This document shows, in pieces, positions 11,111 to 23,502 of a DNA stretch of 64,000 bases. Made by a program: the position numbers and the translations under genes. Each line of letters starts with the position of its first letter. Position 1 is the stretch's first letter. The notes beneath the pieces were generated by a model. That model saw only the letters and a list, made by a program, of their open reading frames with translations, did no database searches and was not told the origin of the DNA. Where the stretch lies: NCBI RefSeq assembly GCF_036588685.1, contig NC_086384.1:13778195-13842194 (forward strand), written 5' to 3'. This DNA is from Mytilus trossulus. Its lineage: Eukaryota > Mollusca > Bivalvia > Mytilida > Mytilidae.

Positions 11111-14100
11111 TGGAAAATGTCCATGATTAAATCCAGACCATATTTTTGGGGGTCTTATGAGTTTGGCCGTGTAATTCTATACATGCTGGATACTGTCCAC
11201 GCTAGTCTGTGTCCACACTTGTTTCATTCGATATTTCATAAAAAGAAGTTCTTCCCCAAAAATAAACTTCGTTATTTATGTTTTCAACCTTACTGTGGAT
11301 ACTCGTTTAAAGAGTTGTTTGGTACAATATGGCCAGGAGATAGCCACTCAGATGTTCCGTTAATTTTCTTTCGAATGTTAACATCATAGAAGGAACGAAC
11401 AATCTTTTTATTTGATTAAAAAATTGGTGCGGAGGGGCATTTTATTTCGTACAGCCAATTTGATGAAGTACAAATGAAGCAATAAAGAATATAACTTTTA
11501 AAAAGTCCTTTGTTCAACCACAAACGATGAATGGTCGATATCTAACAATATTAACAATCATATTGCTAAATACAAGGGGGAGTAATGTTGATTTTAAGCA
11601 ACTATTGGTTACCGTGTGATCTTCATTATTGAGCTTTAGTCCAGACCCAGGGCTCAATTTCAGATTGCCTTAATTATGTACTGACGACAATAAACAAACA
11701 AGAACTATCTTGATATAAGATATACGACACATTTATATGTTGGCGTGAAGTTTTGTATCAACCATAAGTATTTATCTTTAGATTTTTTTTATAATTTCAC
11801 ACATGTTGATTCTGACTTGACTAAAAGGTATATCTGAAGGGTTTATTTTCGTAGAAAAAAAACCTTCAAAATACTAGTTATGATAACTATACGTCAAACA
11901 CAACTTTACGTCAAACACAACTTTAAATTAGAGATACAACCTATATTGGTGTGAATATCGTGGATAGACGGTCAACAAAGTGAGATGATATTTGTATTAT
12001 GAGATTTTTTATTTCAATTATAATATTATAATAATAATATGCTTTGACTTAATTTATTAACCCATGCCATTTAAAACAAAGTAAAACAGATGTATAGCAG
12101 TGTCTCCAGTTATTGAATCCTAAACTGGATATCAGCTCTTTATACCTTCCTTTGCTTCCATTAATTACGATTATTTTTCTTGCGATTTAATGGTCAATAA
12201 TTTTAAGTTACCAGAATCACTAAATACTTAAAAATCAAAACTGCTTTTTCAAGTTTAAGACGTGCATGTTAGCTTAAAGATTGACTAGTTGTGCACTGAC
12301 GAAATCTCTTTTTTGGAAAGGGAATTAAAACGAGAAAGCAAACATGTGCGAACCAAAGACACATATTATAAGCAGCAACAAAGTCAAGCACTGAGTAGCA
12401 TATGACCGAGCATAAATTATGGCGGTGCACAAACATGTTTACCGACTCAAAATACTCTCATAAGTTTAAAAAGCGATGCAACAGCAGTCGATAAAATCAG
12501 TTTAAAAAGACAGTTGCAACATTCCCAATAAATAACTCGTAAGAAATAGTCTAAGCTAGGAAATAGATTAACGATCTGAGATATTAAAGTCCGGGATGAC
12601 CAAGTATAAAAAAAAGACCCCACCAGACCATAAAGCGGAATTCATCCCATTAATGACATTGGGCTGTAACTGTTTTTTGATCGGTTTGTTTCTATCAAAC
12701 AAAAAAGACTTACACGTACAGTATTAACCAACAAAAGATTTTTTAATTGTCCAATTTATTCATGATTCCCTTACTGAAAATAAACGTTTTCCACTAATGT
12801 TGTCTTAATTCAAATACTAGTATCCTAATTAGATTACGAAAACATATGAAGATGAAGGCGAAATTATGGCTGAATGCATTTCGGAAAAAGGGAGACAATT
12901 CAATCTCAAATATAGTCTTAATTTTGATTTCTTACGTATACTTTATGTATGACGCTAGTAAAGTCAGATAAAGAGAATTCTCTATTAGAGAAAACAACAC
13001 AAGCGACATAAGTATCTACTTTATACGTTAAATGTTACTTAACAATGGTATTTGTACGTATGAAGCGTCAACTTCATGTTATTTATACCTTCCAATCGTC
13101 ATTTCAACATACATTATACATATGAAAGTGAAAATTATTAATTTGGAATGTCTTTCTTTTCCCAAATTCATTTTTAGACCGTTAAACAGGTGAAAACGTA
13201 CATGTATTATTCACTGACTTTGTATACGTTAGATGGTAAGTCCGTAATTGTTTTTACAGATTCATACTTTTTTTTGAAAGTAAGCTAAAATATACGATTT
13301 TTTTTAGATAAAATGAAATATATCAGTATCTTTTAATTTAAGTTGTAATATTTGATACCTTTTTTCCCAAATTGATTTGTTAATATTTTCGGTGAAGACG
13401 ACATTTGTATCTCTACAGTTGTTATTTTAATGCGCAATGTTATTTATTAACCGATGGACACTTATTTAGATTACTAGAAGATCTTTGTAGAGTCCCTAGT
13501 AATCAATTCCATTTTTGTTAAATGCGTTGCAGCGCATACTACAGTAAATCGAACAAACTTTGAAGTTTACGCAAGGAAATAAATCAAAGATTTTAAAATT
13601 ATAAGGAGTCAAAACAGATAAAAGGAAATGTAGCTGATGGCTGCATTTTTTTTCCTGATTGAAAGTTCATTCTCTTTCATGCAGAAAGAGCAAAAGCCAT
13701 TACAACATATGTAAAGTAAATTTGAGGAAATTTCAGTAATACACTGGTACACACGATTTCATATTACATTCATTTATTTTATAGTCTGAGTAAAGCCGTT
13801 TTCAATTAATATTTTATAGTGCGTCTTTTCTGTTTGTAATGTTAATATACTGCTGTATCAGGTTTAGGGTGAAGGTTGGCCCCTGTTAAAACGTTCAAAT
13901 CCGCTGCATATATTCTTAAGTCAGGAATTTAATTCAGGAACAGTGCTTGTCGTTTGTAGTATGTTTGATAAATGTTTCTCGTTTTGGTAAATAGATTAGA
14001 CCGTCGGTTTTCCTGTTTGAATTGTGATACAATGGTCAGTTTGGGGCCCTTTATAGCTTGCTCTTATGCTCATTGTATTCTGCTGTTGCTTTGGATAGTT

Positions 14101-15399
14101 ATGATGTTGCTGTTAATTTGCTGCTTTTAAGAATAAAATAAAGGAAATCACATTCAAACGCATTGCATGATTTTTTTTCTTTATTTATATGTTTATGAAT
14201 TTAAAGAGAAATCACCTCTGACAGGCTCTGTTCGTTCTTCCCTCAAGCAACAGCAGTAGCATAACTACTTAGGAAGTGAAATGAGAACGACAAAAGTTGC
14301 AGGAGCATTGAAAACAGTTTTAAAAAAAAATCTTAATATGAGTATTTTAAGCAGAAAAACAACTACTCTCTATCCTCGACTAGCGGCAGCAGCAAAACAC
14401 ACACAAGAAGGGAGTGAGCACAAGAGCTGTAGAGGAAGTAAAAGCATTACATGGAAACATCTTGTATATGACTCAACATGAAGCAACAGCAGCACAACTT
14501 GAAAAGTCACAGAAAGCACTCAAATTAGAATTTTAACCTATTAATATAAATAAAAAGATGTAGTGTGAGTGCCAATGAGACAATTTTACATCCTAGTCAA
14601 GTCCATATATGAATTTGAGAACGCAGAACTTATAGAAAGCACCCGGTCTCGTAGTTGCAACGTTATAACGCCCAACACTGATCGATTCTGTTCCGGAACT
14701 ATTCTAACTTACTCCATCTTCTAGTGAAGAGTTGGCCTGAGCTGGAACTTGCAGTGATTTTGCATTGTAACCCAAGATAAAAAAAAAACCCAAAAAAAAC
14801 CCACCTAGAACTATTTCTTTACAAATCTACCCATCCGAGAAGTTTAGAACCAAAAAGGTGGAAAGATGTTGGGACTCCCAATCGGCACTCCAGGGACGAT
14901 AAAGAAACTAACATCGGCTGTATAACGTAATCCAATATTGGAGTTTAAATATATCTTCTCACAGATTCAATTTAGTTTCGCGAAATGTGGCACAATTCTG
15001 AAGCGCAAATTCAATGCATGATTTCTCGAAAAAAACTTTTGAAATTAAATGATGCGGTTAGTATTCCTATCATGGTAGACCAGTTGCCGCATCAAAATGT
15101 AAGGGGTATATTCACATCACTTAATGTCATTCATCTGATATTTCAGGAAGCTACCATTTGATTTTAAGGGGCGTGGCTACGATAAAAAAAATTGTGTCCT
15201 GCATTTTTTTTAAAGTTGTAATTTCTGTCCTGCATTTTTATTTTATTTGGTCCTGGGTTTTTCTTTTGCCCAGTTGCTCATCCTGCCTTTTTTTCAATCG
15301 AAACTCATGTCCTTTATTATTTGAATTTAAATTTCTGTCCTGCCTTTTTTTTTTTTAATTTCCCCTAACCGGAACTTGTACAACCTTATCTAAAAAAAA

Positions 15400-15510
15400 T
15401 CTAATGATGAAACAAATGTTTTAAGCTCTTTGATGAAAAAATGTGTTAAGCTCTTTGATGAAACAAATGTGTTCAGCTCTTTAATGAAACAAATGTTTTA
15501 ATCGCATAGG
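15400..15510 (+). repeat. Short tandem repeat of about 26-31 bp
   Basis: Repeated 'agctctttgatgaaacaaat' units. Copy 1 has two to three such units (9640-9695) and copy 2 about four. Confidence 0.7.
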
Positions 15511-15879
15511 TTAAATCCGTTTACATGGTGTCAACAAGGGGGTATAAAAGCGTCAAAAGGGGGATATAAATAAAACAAAAAGTCATATATATCACAGAAA
15601 ACTATTTCTTATAGGAAATTGTTGTTTAAGAACAAATTACATGTTTTGCTTCGTATCACTCATTTCCAATCAATGTTTATCTGTCAAGTTCGTAATCCAG
15701 TCGTAGCTATATAAGTTACGACAACAATTACATGAACCGTCAATGAATTGTTGTCTAGGCCTTTTATCTGCAATATAGTAATATGCATTTTCTACACAAA
15801 ATGTAAAGCTCTGGATCGACTCAGTTTTGAAGAGACTAATAATTGCGATAGACTCATTTTTTAAAGATTAACAATAAAA

Positions 15880-16110
15880 TATTAAAATCCTAATTAATGT
15901 ACAAAAAATTTAATGAAAAACAAACATGTAACACGGCACTAAACGACAACCACTGAATTACAGGCTCTAGACTTGGGTACAGGCACATATGTACGTAAAA
16001 CGGGGTTAAACATGTAGGCAGAGTCCCAATCCTCTCCCTAAACTGGAACAGTGGTGTTATAGTACAATATGAGAACAAAATGTAAAAATCATTTGAAAAA
16101 GGCTTATCTG
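15880..16110 (+). repeat. Dispersed repeat DR1, 3' part (copy in second 5.9-kb element)
   Basis: Same truncated DR1 segment as 10085-10330, in the same relative place and orientation. Confidence 0.75.
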
Positions 16111-16251
16111 TAGATATTCGGTCTCCACAGTATTTCATGTACCTTTTGGGAACCCGCAAATACATTTGCTTTTCTCTTTATTTCATAGCAACGTTGTGTT
16201 ACATGTTTATATATGACGTTTAAAGCCCAGACGCAAATATAGGCTGATTAA

Positions 16252-16502
16252 GGAGGTTTGCTACTCAGTTTTTAGACATTTTGTCAGATTTTCGGAATCC
16301 TCTGGTTTTATCCTTCAATGTGCCTCGAATTTTTTTGCCCATTAACCCCCTTTTTTATTCATATTTTCAACGACTTATGTCTCGAAGACATGCACACGGA
16401 CCCTCAATTTTTTCTGCTTTTATAGTTTCTTTAATTGTATACTATCAATTTATAACAGTCTTTTAAAAAGCTTGTTATTTTAAAATAGGGTAGCAAACAT
16501 CC
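16252..16502. mobile_element. TTAA-flanked MITE, 251 bp
   Basis: Terminal inverted repeats GGAGGTTTGCTAC (16252-16264) and GTAGCAAACATCC (16490-16502) match at 12 of 13 positions. TTAA flanks both sides (16248-16251 and 16503-16506). Copy 1 shows the empty site near 10440 (gctgattaagtttgac). A TTAA target is typical of the piggyBac superfamily. There is no coding capacity; it is non-autonomous. Confidence 0.9.
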
Positions 16503-16664
16503 TTAAGTTTAACTTTGGTTAATTAAACTAAATTGATTTGTGTGGGACTTGTGCTTAATTATATAAAAAAACATTTTATTGATTGATATAGATCGTTACT
16601 CATCTAGTGTTAACTGGTTATACAAGTTCCTGACCTGTGAAGTGTAGCTGTAGGAGACTTTATT

Positions 16665-17045
16665 ATATTTGTTTGTCTATCTATCGGGTGGTATTGTTTG
16701 TCTGGTCATGTCTGTCTGTCTGTCTGTCTGGCCATGTCTGTCTGTTTGTCTGATTGGTGGTCTAGTCTGGTTGTCTTGTCTGTATAGTGGTATTGTATGT
16801 CTGTCTGTCTGTCTGTCTGTCTGGTGATCTTGTCCATCTGTCAGTTTATTTGGTGTTGTTGTCCGTCTGTCTGTTTATCTAGTGTGTCGGTCTGTCTGGT
16901 GGTCTTGTCTGTCTGTCAGTGTCTCTTTGGTGGTCTTGTTTGTGTGTCTGTCTGGTGGTGTGTTTTTTTTTATGTCAGTCTGTCTCTCTGATGGTCTTGT
17001 CGGTCTGATGGTCTTATCTGTCTTTCTGGTGGTATTGTCTTGCTG
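16665..17045 (+). repeat. GTCT-based microsatellite/minisatellite, copy 2
   Basis: The equivalent of 10603-11110 in the second 5.9-kb copy. It is shorter and its unit order differs, as expected of a fast-changing repeat. Confidence 0.9.
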
Positions 17046-18923
17046 GCAAATGTCCATGATTAAATCCAGATCAAGTTCGAATTTGTTTGAATCTTATGAG
17101 TTTGGCCGTGTAATTCATTATATGCTGGATACTATCCACGAGCCTGTGTCCACAATTGTTTCATTCGATATTTCAAAAACGTGTTTGCAAGAAATTCTTC
17201 CCCAAAAAAAACTTCATTACTTATGTGTTCAACCTTACTGTAGATACTTGTTTACAGAGATGTTAGGTACAATATGACCAGGAGATTGCCATTCAGATGT
17301 TCCGTTAATTTTCTTTCTAATTTTGACATCATAGAAGGAACGCACAATCTTTTTAATTGTTTAAAAATTTAGAGCGGAGGGGCATTTTATTTCGTACAGA
17401 CATTTTGATGAAGTATATATGAAGCATAAAGAATAAAACTTTTAAAAAATCCTTTGTTTAACCACAAAAGATGAATGGTCGATATCTTACAATATAAACA
17501 ATCAGATAGCTAACTACAAGGGGGAGTAATGTTGATTTTAAGCAACTATTGGTTACCGTATGACCTTCATTATTGGGCTTTAGTCCAGACCCAGGGCTCA
17601 ATTTCAGATTGCCTTAATTATGTACTGACGACAATAAACAAACGAGAAGTATCTTGATATAAGATATACGACACATGTATATGTTGGCGTGAAGTTTTGT
17701 ATCAACCATAAATATTCATCTTTAGATTTTTTTTATAATTTCACACATGGTGATTCTGACTTGACTATAAGGTCTGTCTGACGGGGTTAAACAAAAAACT
17801 TCAAAATACTAGTTATGATAACTATACGCCAAACACAACTTTAAATTAGAGATACAACCTATTTTGGTGTGAATATCGTGGATATCGTCAACAAAGTGAG
17901 ATGATATTTGTATTTTGAGATTTTTTATTTCAATTATAATATTATAATAATAATATGCTTTGACTTAATCATTAACCCTTGACATTTAAAACAAAGTATA
18001 ACAGGTGTATAGCAGTGTCTCCAGTTATTGAATCCTAAACTGGATATCAGATCTTTATACCTTCCTTTGCTTCCATTAATTACGATTATTTTTCTTCCGA
18101 TTTAATGGTCAATAATTTTAAGTTACCATAATCACTATATGCTAAAAAAATCAAAACTGCTTTTTCAAGTTTAAGACGTCATGTTAGCTTAATGGTAGAC
18201 TAATTATGCACTGACGAAATCTCTTTTTTGGAAAGGGAATTAAAACGAGAAAGCAAACATGTGCAAACCAAACACAAATATTATAAGCAACAACTTAGTC
18301 AAGCACTGAGTAGCATATGACCGAGCATAAATTATGGCGGTGGACGAACATGTTTACCGACTCAAAATGATCTCCTAAGTTTAGAAAGCGATGTAACAGC
18401 AGTCGGTAAAAATCAGTTTAAAAAGACAGTTGCAACAATTCACAATAAATAACTCGTAAGAAAAAGTCTAAACCTATATGACATAGATTAACGATCTGAG
18501 ATTTTAAAGCCCGGGATGACGAAATATAAAAAAAATGAAAGACGAAAACATTTCAAAAAGACGACACCAGACCATAAAGCAGAATTCAGCCAATGAATGG
18601 CATTGGGCTGTATCTGTTTTTTTGATCGGTTTGTTTCTATCAAACAAAAAGACTTACACGTGCAGTATCAACCAACAAAAGATTGCTTAATTGTCCAATG
18701 TATTCATGATTCCCTAACTGAAAATAAACGTTCCACTAATGTTGTCTTAATTCAAATATCCTAATTAGATTAAGGGAAAATATGATGATAAAGGCGAAAT
18801 TATGGCTGAATGCATTTCGGAAAAAGGGAGACAATTCAATCTCAAATATAGTCTTAATTGTGATTTCTTGCGTATACTTTATGTATGACGTTAGTAAAGT
18901 CAGATATCGAGAATTCTCTACTA

Positions 18924-18990
18924 AGACGAAACGCGCGTCTGACGTACGAAATTATAAACCTGGTACTTTTGATAACTATTTGATATTTTT
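18924..18990 (+). mobile_element. Retrozyme-like repeat 2, right remainder
   Basis: Continues the retrozyme cut at 7119: the AGAC half of stem II, GAAA, the GTC triplet and the conserved 'attataaacctggtactttt' tail. It joins to a DR1 fragment exactly as in unit 1 (2230-2340). Confidence 0.8.
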
Positions 18991-19014
18991 AGTATATTAC
19001 TTTTTTCTTTAAGT

Positions 19015-19220
19015 ATAACCAGAGACCAAATGACACAGAAATTAACAATAATAGGTCACCGTTCTGCCGTCAGACATGAGCAAAGCCTTAACCGCACAAT
19101 CAGCTACAAAAGGTCTCGAAATTACATTGTGAAACAATTTAAACGAACGGCTTAATTTAGGTAAATAAAATGAACGAAAAACAAATATGTTACACATAAA
19201 CAAACGACACACATTGTATA
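19015..19220 (+). repeat. Dispersed repeat DR1, 5' fragment
   Basis: Counterpart of 2325-2530 in unit 2, very similar along its length. Confidence 0.7.
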
Positions 19221-19769
19221 TTGGTTAATTTGTAAATAAAACCTAATAACATATAACATGTATAATATAAAAATGTTTCATCAAATGTCATATTTCAAGC
19301 CAAAACAACAGCTTGCGGTGAAACAAAACGATATTTAAAACTGTGTAACACATGCTAACTTACTCCGCTGATGTCATTAGCATAGCATATTATTTTTCTG
19401 TGAAATCTTCATTAGGATATTGGGTTTATTTTTAACTTGAGTTTTAATTCTATACTCTTTGTAATTGTAGATTGTTTTGTTATTTGATATTCGTTAAAAT
19501 AAATTGTACAAACATTTTATAATGGCAAGGCTAACCTTGTAATATTAATTAAAAAATATTGAATATTCTAAAATAGTTTGTTAAATCGAATATATGTTCA
19601 TAAAAAATATACATTGATACTAACAGATATTTAAAACTGTGAATAGTGTAACCTGCTAACTTTTATCCGAAAATGTAATCAAAATGACATAATATTTTCC
19701 TCTGAAATCTACATCAGTATATTGGATTTATTCTAGACATGAATTTTAATTCTATTGAACTCTTTGTAA

Positions 19770-22190
19770 TTGTTGAGACTGTTTTGAAATTTGATATTCG
19801 TTAAAATAAATGATCTGTACAAACATTTTTTTTATGAAATGTCAAACGTTCATATATTCACAACAACACAACACTTAAATAGTAATTGTTTGTAAAATCG
19901 AGTGTATGTCCATAAAAATATAAATATTTTAAAAAATCAATCTAATTGGTCATGACATAGAAGATATATATGCATAATACATAAATAAGTTGTTCGAGAA
20001 ATAATTTTGTCTTAAAATATATAGATGTTCATCAAAATAAATAAATGCTTATAAAATTAAAAGAAATATGTGTTTATAGAACTAATTAATTTGTCATCAA
20101 ATAGCAAAATGTATACATACATGTTTCAATACTAAAGGATTTAATGACTTTTTAAAGGATTTTATTGGTTTATAAACTAGACTATTTAATGGACCATTTT
20201 GATTTAACAAATTATAAAACAAAAAATATACAAATTGAAGAAAATTTTCATGTAGTTAATTTTGTTTTGTAGTGGAATAAAATCGTACAGAAAAAAACCA
20301 TTAACATCGAGAAACTTCTGTTGAAGATATACACAGTGAAGATTTAGAGCTTACTGATTGCATATTACATTATCTATTGTTAATGATCATTTGATGAACT
20401 TAATATTTCTTTGATAATTTTTGCTTTCTTTCACATCTATATGCTTTGATTGAATAATTCTGTCAACTGTATTGTTTTGGTGTTATTTTTTTGGAGTAAA
20501 AAAAGATCGCATAAGAGCCAATAAATATATTCAGTATTAAGCTGGATAACATTGAGACATTTCATATTTCATCACCGCGGCTATTTAGTTCGGTGTAGGT
20601 GTTACAAATTACCATAACGTCCCAGGAGTATAATTTTTATATTAATAATTTGCATATTTGAACTTTTATTTTGAAGAGGATGATTAATAGGCTGTCTCTT
20701 TATCTTCAGATAATTATAGACAGATTATTTGAAGAGGGTACTGAAAGGTCGTGTTATTATACCATGGAGGTGTTGTAGAATTTAATGTCCAATTAGATGG
20801 TTAATTTATGATAATTAATAGTCTAATGAGCGTAATTAAGGCATATTATATTAAAGTAGCTTTAAATGTCATCATTGCATGCTTGCATATGTTCATTCGG
20901 CCTCATTTTTGACATTTGACATTTTGACAATAACAGTTTGTTTTTTTAATTTTTAGACATCCCGTAACGTTACCATATGTAAACATTAATTTTGTGAACT
21001 TCTACTTGCAATCTTTAAAAAAATCAAAAGTTAATGAATACAAGTCAACACTTGTATTTTTTGTCTATCTGATGAGTTAGGCCTTTTTCAACTGATTTTT
21101 ATAGTTCGTTCTTATGTTGTACTTGTACTGTTATACATGTTATACCACTATTCCAGGTAAGGGGGGTTGCGATCCCGCTAAAATGGTTAACCCCGCCACA
21201 TTATTTATGTATGTGCCTGTCCCGAGCCTGTAATTCACTGGTTGTCTTTTATTTATGTGTTACATGTTTGTTTTTCGTTCATTTTTTACATAAATAAAGC
21301 CGTTAGTTTTCTCGTTTGAATTGTTTTCCATCATTCAAAATATGCATCTCATTATTCAAAATTGGCTAACATGTTTAACCCCGCCACATTATTTATGTAT
21401 GTGCCTGTCCCAAGTCAGGAGCCTGTAATTCATTGGTTGTCGTTTGTTTATGTGGAACATATTTGTTTTTCGCTATTTTTTAACATAAATAAGGCTGTTA
21501 GTTTTCTCGTTTGAATTGTTTTACATTGTCTTATCGGGGCCTTTTATAGCTGACTATGCGGGGCTTTGTTCATTGTTGAAGGCCGTACGGTGACCTATAG
21601 TTGTTAATGTTTGTGTCATTTTGGTCTTCTTTTGGGTAGTTGTCTCATTGGCATTCATACCACATCTTCTTTTTTTTTTTATATAATACAGCATTTCCAA
21701 AGAAACTGTCACTTGGATAATTTAACGGGAAAGATGAAGCTGCACTTATTTGCAAATTTAAAAAATCCATCAAAATTGAGATTGTTGATACTGGAGGCGT
21801 TAGATGGAGGTCAATAGGCTAAAGATAAAGAGTAGATGATAATGAGGTGCTTACATAGAAAGAATAGAAAACAGTGGACAAAAAGCTTCAACATGTTCAA
21901 GAATAGAGAAAAAGAGCAAAAAACTAAAGAATACAAAAATAAAAAAACCCATCCAGACTCTCATATATCTATAACCGTTTTCCAGATTATTTCTTGTCTT
22001 TGGAATGTTTGTTTTTATTTTAATTAACTAACCAAAAAAATGTATGCCTTTCTTTGTGCATGTGTCTTTTATATGTCTGAAAGTATATTTTCTCAAATAT
22101 TGCCGAGAGCAAAACAAATGGCTGAGTATTTGTTTCTAACATTTATTCTGTACTTTTTTTAAATCTTTTTTTTGATTTGCTACAAAATGG
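19770..22190. repeat. Upstream-region tandem unit 3 (precedes gene A)
   Basis: Third copy of the upstream unit, aligning with 1-1730 and 4930-6620. It lacks the retrozyme seen in units 1 and 2 and has a DR1 insertion (21055-21675). Gene A's promoter lies 600 bp further on. Diverged relatives of the same region precede gene B (33050-35100) and gene D (54140-55450). Confidence 0.75.
21055..21675 (-). repeat. Dispersed repeat DR1, with internal duplication
   Basis: On the minus strand this is DR1 from its 'gatgtggtatgaatgccaat' end (near 21665) to the end near 21060. The segment with 'aaccccgccacattatttat' occurs twice (21190 and 21378). It sits inside a sequence continuous in units 1 and 2 (about 1235 and 6122), so it is an insertion here. 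Confidence 0.8.
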
Positions 22191-22784
22191 AAGAAATGTC
22201 AGATATAAGGGGAAATAACTCAGATATTAGGCGAGATAAGTCAGTGGTTTTCGTAAAATAATGTGTTGTGAATTTACCGCTATTGTAATAAAGCATGCAA
22301 ACTAAATAAGTGACCTTAGTTTCTCCTTTTCTTATCGGAAAGCATCTTTTAATAGCTATCTTCTTATATCTTATCTTTCAATTCTAGGCTACAGTTTTTA
22401 TTTATCTAAAAAAATAGATATTTACAAAAGCTGACAATTCTTCCACAATCCGAAGACAGAAATAAATGCCATGTTACCCATACTTTTTACTCTATTTGGA
22501 AAAAGACATGATATATATCACATCTCGACGAATTATTAAAAAAATCTATGTATTTTAATTTTGACCACCCCTTCCATTATAACTTAACAATGTGAACCCT
22601 TGTTAAGTACAATAATGCCAAAAATTGCTCATCTTAAAATTAAATGCTTCTTATTTGTGATGAACTTTTATATTTGAATTAAAGTGACGAATTATAACAT
22701 TTATTTCAAATTTTGGAATGATTAGATCTAATAGAAAGGGTCATTTAAAAGTATTTTTCTCCATTATTAGATATAATGACAATC

Positions 22785-22835
22785 CACCTCCGCTGTGACC
22801 ACTGTATATAAACTTGGGATAGTAACTGATCATCA
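22785..22835 (+). promoter_or_regulatory. Core promoter of gene A
   Basis: TATATAAA at 22805-22812, preceded by CCTCCGCT about 10 bp upstream. The block is conserved before genes B, C and D, and the distance from TATA to the end of the first exon is 93-94 bp in all four. The start site is inferred about 30 bp downstream, near 22836. Confidence 0.75.
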
Positions 22836-22898
22836 TAACAGGGATAAAGTGACACACCAAACATCAAAGATATACAGACAGAGCAAAATTCGTACAAG
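22836..22898 (+). other. Gene A non-coding exon 1 (5' UTR)
   Basis: Conserved sequence ending 'tcgtacaag' followed by the donor gtattt at 22899. It contains no ATG. The same exon is found for B, C and D. The start is approximate. Confidence 0.65.
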
Positions 22899-23502
22899 GT
22901 ATTTGATATTTTTTTTCATATGCACACGTTAGCTTTGGTTGCTTTTATTTTCTATTTAATTATCCTTGAAAATGAAATTAAACAAGTTTTACAACTGACA
23001 GCAAGAACTTCGTACAACGTTGTTGGTAACTAGTCACTTATGAAATATCTAACTCACAATTCATAATTTAAACAGCTGTTTGAACAAACTAATATTTGAA
23101 TATGAAAGAGTCCAAATTTTCTTTTTCATAACATATTTTAACAATTTTACACATTCCAATGATATTGAAATTGTCTGTTGACGACAACCTAAAAAATACA
23201 TGGTCGTGTAAAATCGACATCTTTTCACTTTGCTTGTTATTGCATGAGAATCACAAAGGGTACCACATCTGGGTCAGAATCTGCTCACACATATGGAGCA
23301 CCTGCTCAGTCTTCAGATTTTTATGTTGTGTTTTGTTACTGTTGTTTTTTCGACAAGGCGTTCTTGGACTATTTTTGATTAATGACACTGCTTTTCCGTT
23401 CGATACTCTTCGACTGAACTAAACAAAGATGAAGTAATTCGTATCTTATGTACAATTAACATACCTCCTTATTTATATTCTTCCATCTTGTATTTTCAGA
23501 AA

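Larger units (their letters stand above)
7120..12982. mobile_element. 5.9-kb non-coding element, copy 1
   Basis: A 5,863-bp segment that interrupts the retrozyme. It starts GAGAAAACAACAC and ends AGAATTCTC, so the termini share the short inverted repeat GAGAA/TTCTC. It is preceded by TATTA (7115-7119) and followed by TATTA (12983-12987). The uninterrupted target is seen in unit 1 at 2221-2238. I found no transposase, integrase or reverse transcriptase reading frame. Contents include a DR1 fragment (about 8100-8290), a CAG/CAA-rich stretch (8390-8640), a poly-G/pyrimidine block (9411-9600), another DR1 fragment (10085-10330) and a GTCT array (10603-11110). The class is unknown. Confidence 0.75.
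12988..18918. mobile_element. 5.9-kb non-coding element, copy 2
   Basis: A head-to-tail second copy (5,931 bp), similar to copy 1 throughout but with many small indels and substitutions, plus one 251-bp MITE insertion (16252-16502). It is followed by TACTA (18919-18923), a one-mismatch version of the TATTA that precedes each copy, and then by the rest of the retrozyme. Only one 5-bp direct repeat separates the copies. Confidence 0.75.

Noticed and set aside
16882-17277. 131-codon open frame after the GTCT repeat, with a related 95-codon frame at 11102-11389
   Set aside because: The first half is low-complexity translation of GTCT repeats. The second half is only partly alike between the two copies because indels shift the frame, so there is no sign of protein-level constraint.
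7120-18918. The two 5.9-kb copies as the LTRs of a retrotransposon
   Set aside because: Only five bases lie between them, with no primer-binding site, polypurine tract or internal coding region. The ends are not TG...CA.
21060-21080. CTGATGAG inside DR1 (also on the minus strand near 63640) as another hammerhead
   Set aside because: No GAAA partner with a closing stem II is found within a reasonable distance, and no stem I pairing.
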